The notes beneath the pieces are model-generated. The model did no database searches, was not told the DNA's origin, and saw only the letters and a program-made list of their open reading frames with translations. Of a stretch of 9,280 nucleotides of DNA, positions 6,030-9,280 are shown piece after piece. Both the position numbers and the translations under genes were made by a program. This DNA is from Gammaproteobacteria bacterium (GTDB lineage Bacteria; Pseudomonadota; Gammaproteobacteria; Arenicellales; Arenicellaceae), in NCBI GenBank assembly GCA_003485905.1, contig DNHK01000116.1, forward strand, positions 1-9,280, given 5' to 3'. The first letter of the stretch is position 1, and every line of letters starts with the position of its first letter.

Positions 6030-7289
6030 ATGAGCGATTCCACGGCTGTACCCTCTCAAGACGCCACCTCTAACGGAGCACCCTCTATAGACGCGCTCCC
6101 TGCCGGCGTACTGCAGCTAAAAAAGAATGAAGAGAAGCGCTTAAGCAGCGGCCACTTATGGGTGTACAGCAACGAGGTCGATACGCAAGCCAGCCCACTG
6201 AAAGAACTGAGCCCCGGTCAAGCAGTGGAACTACGATCATCCACAGGCAAATGGCTAGCTCATGCCTACGCTAACCCACAGTCGCTAATCAGCGCCCGCA
6301 TCACCAGCCGTAACCCCAAATATCCGATGAGTAAATCGTTACTGGTACATCGGATTAAAGTGGCACTCGGCCTACGTGAACGATTTTACCCACAACCGTT
6401 TTATCGATTAGTGTTTGGAGAAAGTGATTTATTACCCGGGCTAATTGTCGATCGGTTCGGCGACATTGCAGTCGTTCAAATTACGACCGCGGGCATGGAA
6501 GTGCTCAAACAAGAAATAATAGAAGCCCTGCAAAAAACAATTAAATCTACCGGAATAGTCCTGCGTAATGATACCGGTTCTCGAACACTCGAAGGCCTCG
6601 ATAGTTATGTTGAAAACATTGGCGAAGTGCCGGATGAATTAGTCTTGAGTGAAGGTGATACAGAGTTTGTAATACCCATGGCAAACGGACAAAAAACTGG
6701 CTGGTTTTATGATCAACGCGACAATCGACAATGGTTAAACCCATTGGTAGAAGGCAAAACCGTTATCGATGCATGCTCATATATTGGAGCCTGGGGCGTG
6801 CAAGCCGCCAAACACGGAGCAGAACGAGTTATTTGTATTGATACCTCGGAATCTGCACTCGAATATGTCGCTCAAAATGCGCAGCGTAATAATGTGTCCG
6901 ACAAAGTATTTACCGCGCGTGGTAATGCGACCGAAGTACTTGCTGGCCTAAAGGCAGATGGCGAAAGTGCCGACATAGTGGTACTCGACCCACCCGCATT
7001 TATCAAACGAAAAAAGGATTTTCGAGCGGGCGTAAAAGGTTACCAAAAGCTTAACGAACGCGGCATCTCTCTAGTCAAACCAGATGGCTTACTGGTCACT
7101 TGCTCCTGCTCATACCATATGCCAGTAAACGAATTCAGGAACATGAGCAATCGAGCCGCTGTACACGTAGACCGACAAATGCAAATCGTCTACGAGAACG
7201 GTCAAAGCCGAGACCACCCAGTACACCCCGCCATGCCCGAAACAAGCTACCTGAAAACCATCTACACTAGAGTGCTCGCAAGAAGCTAA
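6030..7289 (+). CDS. rlmI: 23S rRNA m5C1962 methyltransferase
   Basis: RlmI (YccW) uses SAM to methylate cytosine C5 at position 1962 of 23S rRNA. The 419-residue product is somewhat longer than E. coli RlmI (396) because of a Ser/Ala-rich N-terminal tail of about 25 residues. Then come a PUA RNA-binding domain (about 27-95), a central domain with FGESDLLPGLIVDRFGD (129-145), and a Rossmann methyltransferase domain. The latter has GQKTGWFYDQRDNR (220-233), motif I DACSYIGAWG (247-256), motif IV DPPAF (320-324) and the catalytic-type CSCSYH (358-363). The ATG at 6030 has AGGA (6019-6022) 7 nt upstream. It starts 31 nt after the GTPase stop with no evident terminator between, so cotranscription with the DUF2868/DUF3482 pair is likely. 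Confidence 0.94.
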   Translation: MSDSTAVPSQDATSNGAPSIDALPAGVLQLKKNEEKRLSSGHLWVYSNEVDTQASPLKELSPGQAVELRSSTGKWLAHAYANPQSLISARITSRNPKYPMSKSLLVHRIKVALGLRERFYPQPFYRLVFGESDLLPGLIVDRFGDIAVVQITTAGMEVLKQEIIEALQKTIKSTGIVLRNDTGSRTLEGLDSYVENIGEVPDELVLSEGDTEFVIPMANGQKTGWFYDQRDNRQWLNPLVEGKTVIDACSYIGAWGVQAAKHGAERVICIDTSESALEYVAQNAQRNNVSDKVFTARGNATEVLAGLKADGESADIVVLDPPAFIKRKKDFRAGVKGYQKLNERGISLVKPDGLLVTCSCSYHMPVNEFRNMSNRAAVHVDRQMQIVYENGQSRDHPVHPAMPETSYLKTIYTRVLARS

Positions 7290-7372
7290 TTATTAGTTCT
7301 TCTAAAGCAACGCCCCAAAAGACTAGGTAAGTAATTTCTAAGTTTTTTTGGTTCGTATCAAATTTCTAAACC

Positions 7373-7481
7373 TGGCGCTTTATGTTGGGTGCTAGGCTAG
7401 GCATGGGTCTTGTTTGATTGAGGGAGTTTACTGTAGTAAATGACCGAATTCAGGCAAGAACCATAACAACGCATAGCGCCA
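7373..7481. repeat. Large imperfect palindrome between convergent rlmI and ppsA
   Basis: Nearly the whole rlmI-ppsA gap folds into one hairpin. TGGCGCT (7373-7379) pairs with AGCGCCA (7475-7481). GTTG (7384-7387) pairs with CAAC (7467-7470), ATGG (7403-7406) with CCAT (7461-7464), TCTTGTTTGA (7408-7417) with 7450-7459 with two G-U pairs, and TTTAC (7427-7431) with GTAAA (7436-7440) around a TGTA loop. One arm has an unpaired 15-nt stretch (7388-7402) holding CTAGG twice in tandem. No T-run follows on either side, so it is not a classic intrinsic terminator, though it could still end or stabilise the converging transcripts. The rest of the gap (7290-7372, 7482-7491) shows nothing further except a T7 run at 7343-7349 without a GC stem. 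Confidence 0.75.
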
Positions 7482-7491
7482 ACAGAAGGCG

Positions 7492-9280
7492 TTAAACCTC
7501 ACGCCCCGCCAAAAAAAGCCACGTCTCAACCACCGTATCGGGGTTGAGGGAAACACTGTCGATTCCCTGCTCCATCAACCACTTAGCCAAATCAGGATGG
7601 TCTGACGGCCCCTGCCCACAAATACCAACGTATTTATCAGCTTTGTTGCAGGCTTTAATCGCTTGCGACAATAACGCTTTGACTGCAGGATCGCGCTCAT
7701 CAAACAAATGAGCAATTAGCCCTGAATCACGATCAAGCCCAAGGGTGAGCTGAGTTAAATCATTTGATCCGATAGACATGCCATCAAAGCGCTCTAAAAA
7801 CTCGTCCGCAAGGATGGCGTTGCTCGGTACTTCGCACATCATGATGATCTTAAGGTCGTTCTCACCGCTCTTTAAACCGTTTTCGGCCAGCAGTTCGATC
7901 ACCTGATCAGCCTCATCCAGAGTTCGAACAAATGGTACCATCAACCAAACATTGGTTAAGCCCATCTCATCACGTACATGTTTCAATGCCTGACATTCAA
8001 GCTCGAAACACTCGCGGAACGAAGATGATATATAACGGCTCGCACCCCGAAATCCGATCATCGGATTTTCTTCTTCGGGTTCAAACATATCGCCGCCCAA
8101 CATGTTCGCATACTCATTCGACTTAAAATCCGACATCCGAACTATCACCGGCTTGGGAGCGAACGCAGCAGCCAAAGTAGAAATGCCTTCTTCCAACTTC
8201 TGGATATAAAACGTTTTTGGATCAGCATAACCGGCGATACGCTCGTCAATATCCGCCTTTAATTCAGCATCCATCATCGAATAATTGAGTAATGCTTTGG
8301 GGTGCAATCCGATGGTATTGTTGATAATGAATTCCAATCGAGCCAAGCCTACGCCAGCACCGGGTAAACGTTGAAAATCAAACGCACGCTCAGGGTTGCC
8401 GACATTCATCATTACTTTAAACGGTAGGTCTGGCAGTGTATCCAGCTCGATCTCTTTAACCTTATAGTCCATTAGGCCGGCATAAATTTTGCCAGTGTCG
8501 CCCTCTGCGCACGACACCGTCGCGTCGTCGCCATCGGTTAACTTTTTGGTCGCGTCGCCACAACCCACTACCGCTGGCACACCAAGTTCGCGCGCAATAA
8601 TAGCCGCATGACAAGTTCGTCCGCCGCGGTTAGTGACAATAGCCGCCGCTTTTTTCATCACCGGCTCCCAATCAGGGTCAGTCATATCAGTGACTAAAAC
8701 ATCACCGTCTTGCACCTGATCAAGGTGTTCGAGACCGGGAACAATGCGCACCTTACCGGCACCAATTTTTTGTCCAATACTACGACCCGTAGTAAGCACT
8801 TTGCCGTCGACTTGTTTTAGTTCGTAACGGGTGATTTGATTTTTATCTGAGCGCGATTCGACCGTTTCCGGCCTTGCCTGCAAAATATACAATTGACCAT
8901 CATTGCCGTCCTTGCCCCACTCAATATCCATCGGACGACCGTAATGCTGCTCAATAGTCACTGCCATTTTGGCTAATCCAGCGACGTCTTCATCCGTTAA
9001 TGAGAACTGCATTTGATCAGCCACCGGCACATCAATGGTATCAACAGCCTGACCGACAACGTCGCTATACACCATCTTGATTAGCTTGCTGCCGCGATTG
9101 CGAGTAAGAATCGCCGGACGCCCTGCCGCTAGCGTTGGTTTGTGTACATAGTATTCATCCGGGTTTACCGATCCTTGCACCACACATTCGCCCAGACCCC
9201 AAGACGAAGTAATAAAAACAACGTCTTCAAAACCAGATTCTGTATCGATAGAAAACATGACGCCACTGGCGCCAATATCG
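7492..9280 (-). CDS. ppsA: Phosphoenolpyruvate synthase, N-terminus beyond right edge
   Basis: PpsA converts pyruvate and ATP to PEP, AMP and phosphate through a phosphohistidine intermediate, the entry step of gluconeogenesis from three-carbon compounds. About 595 residues are visible of an expected ~790; the frame stays open to the right edge, beginning [17 protein letters not shown], so the methionine at 9256-9258 is internal. Numbering from that Met, the nucleotide-binding domain ends near QARPETVE (127-134). The swivelling domain carries [15 protein letters not shown] (212-226), with catalytic His217 coded at 8608-8610. The C-terminal TIM barrel has [10 protein letters not shown] (374-383), the signature [20 protein letters not shown] (492-511) and [12 protein letters not shown] (544-555) with the likely catalytic Cys. 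It is intact in the visible part and convergent with rlmI. In many Proteobacteria the divergent neighbour is the ppsR-type regulatory kinase, which would lie outside this window. Confidence 0.97.
   Translation of the reverse strand, partial: DIGASGVMFSIDTESGFEDVVFITSSWGLGECVVQGSVNPDEYYVHKPTLAAGRPAILTRNRGSKLIKMVYSDVVGQAVDTIDVPVADQMQFSLTDEDVAGLAKMAVTIEQHYGRPMDIEWGKDGNDGQLYILQARPETVESRSDKNQITRYELKQVDGKVLTTGRSIGQKIGAGKVRIVPGLEHLDQVQDGDVLVTDMTDPDWEPVMKKAAAIVTNRGGRTCHAAIIARELGVPAVVGCGDATKKLTDGDDATVSCAEGDTGKIYAGLMDYKVKEIELDTLPDLPFKVMMNVGNPERAFDFQRLPGAGVGLARLEFIINNTIGLHPKALLNYSMMDAELKADIDERIAGYADPKTFYIQKLEEGISTLAAAFAPKPVIVRMSDFKSNEYANMLGGDMFEPEEENPMIGFRGASRYISSSFRECFELECQALKHVRDEMGLTNVWLMVPFVRTLDEADQVIELLAENGLKSGENDLKIIMMCEVPSNAILADEFLERFDGMSIGSNDLTQLTLGLDRDSGLIAHLFDERDPAVKALLSQAIKACNKADKYVGICGQGPSDHPDLAKWLMEQGIDSVSLNPDTVVETWLFLAGREV

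Noticed and set aside
7321..7350. T7 run after rlmI as an intrinsic terminator
   Set aside because: The preceding bases form no stable GC-rich stem, only weak A/T pairing.
7477..7491. CGCC-TTCTGTT-GGCG hairpin as a ppsA terminator
   Set aside because: The stem is only four base pairs and no T-run follows it on the minus strand; it also competes with the larger palindrome.

Overview
The window reads as a piece of a gammaproteobacterial chromosome with moderate GC. The ribosomal proteins L11, L1, L10 and L7/L12, the L10 leader RNA, the RlmI methyltransferase and PpsA all resemble gammaproteobacterial forms. The DUF2868/DUF3482 gene pair is one I associate with Pseudomonas and marine relatives. 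I cannot name the genus. Nearly all the genes are core housekeeping genes. There is no insertion sequence, integrase, CRISPR array, tRNA or rRNA.

Left part (1-2410, minus strand): the ribosomal-protein operon rplK-rplA-rplJ-rplL, read right to left, with rplL running off the left edge (rpoB would be expected next). A well-formed sigma-70 promoter with a GC-rich discriminator sits about 70-100 nt upstream of rplK. An L10 autoregulatory leader lies between rplA and rplJ. The usual upstream neighbours nusG and secE are absent. A divergent methyltransferase gene sits there instead, so the operon begins at rplK.

Middle part (2411-7289, plus strand): a DUF938-family SAM methyltransferase stands alone and is followed by a 161-nt gap holding a 12-bp tandem repeat. 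Then comes a compact cluster: a four-helix membrane protein (DUF2868), a GTPase (DUF3482) whose GTG start overlaps the previous stop by 8 nt, and rlmI (23S rRNA m5C1962 methyltransferase) 31 nt further on. The DUF2868/DUF3482 pair is the least understood biology here: a membrane protein translationally coupled to a GTPase with an atypical G4 motif and a long Gly/Ala-rich hydrophobic stretch.

Right part (7290-9280): a 202-nt convergent intergenic region that folds into an imperfect hairpin of about 109 nt, followed by ppsA (phosphoenolpyruvate synthase) on the minus strand, which lacks its N-terminal ~200 residues because of the window edge.

Most of the window is ordinary core genome. The observations worth following are the broken nusG/rplK linkage, the expanded L10 leader, the DUF2868/DUF3482 unit and the large palindrome beside ppsA.
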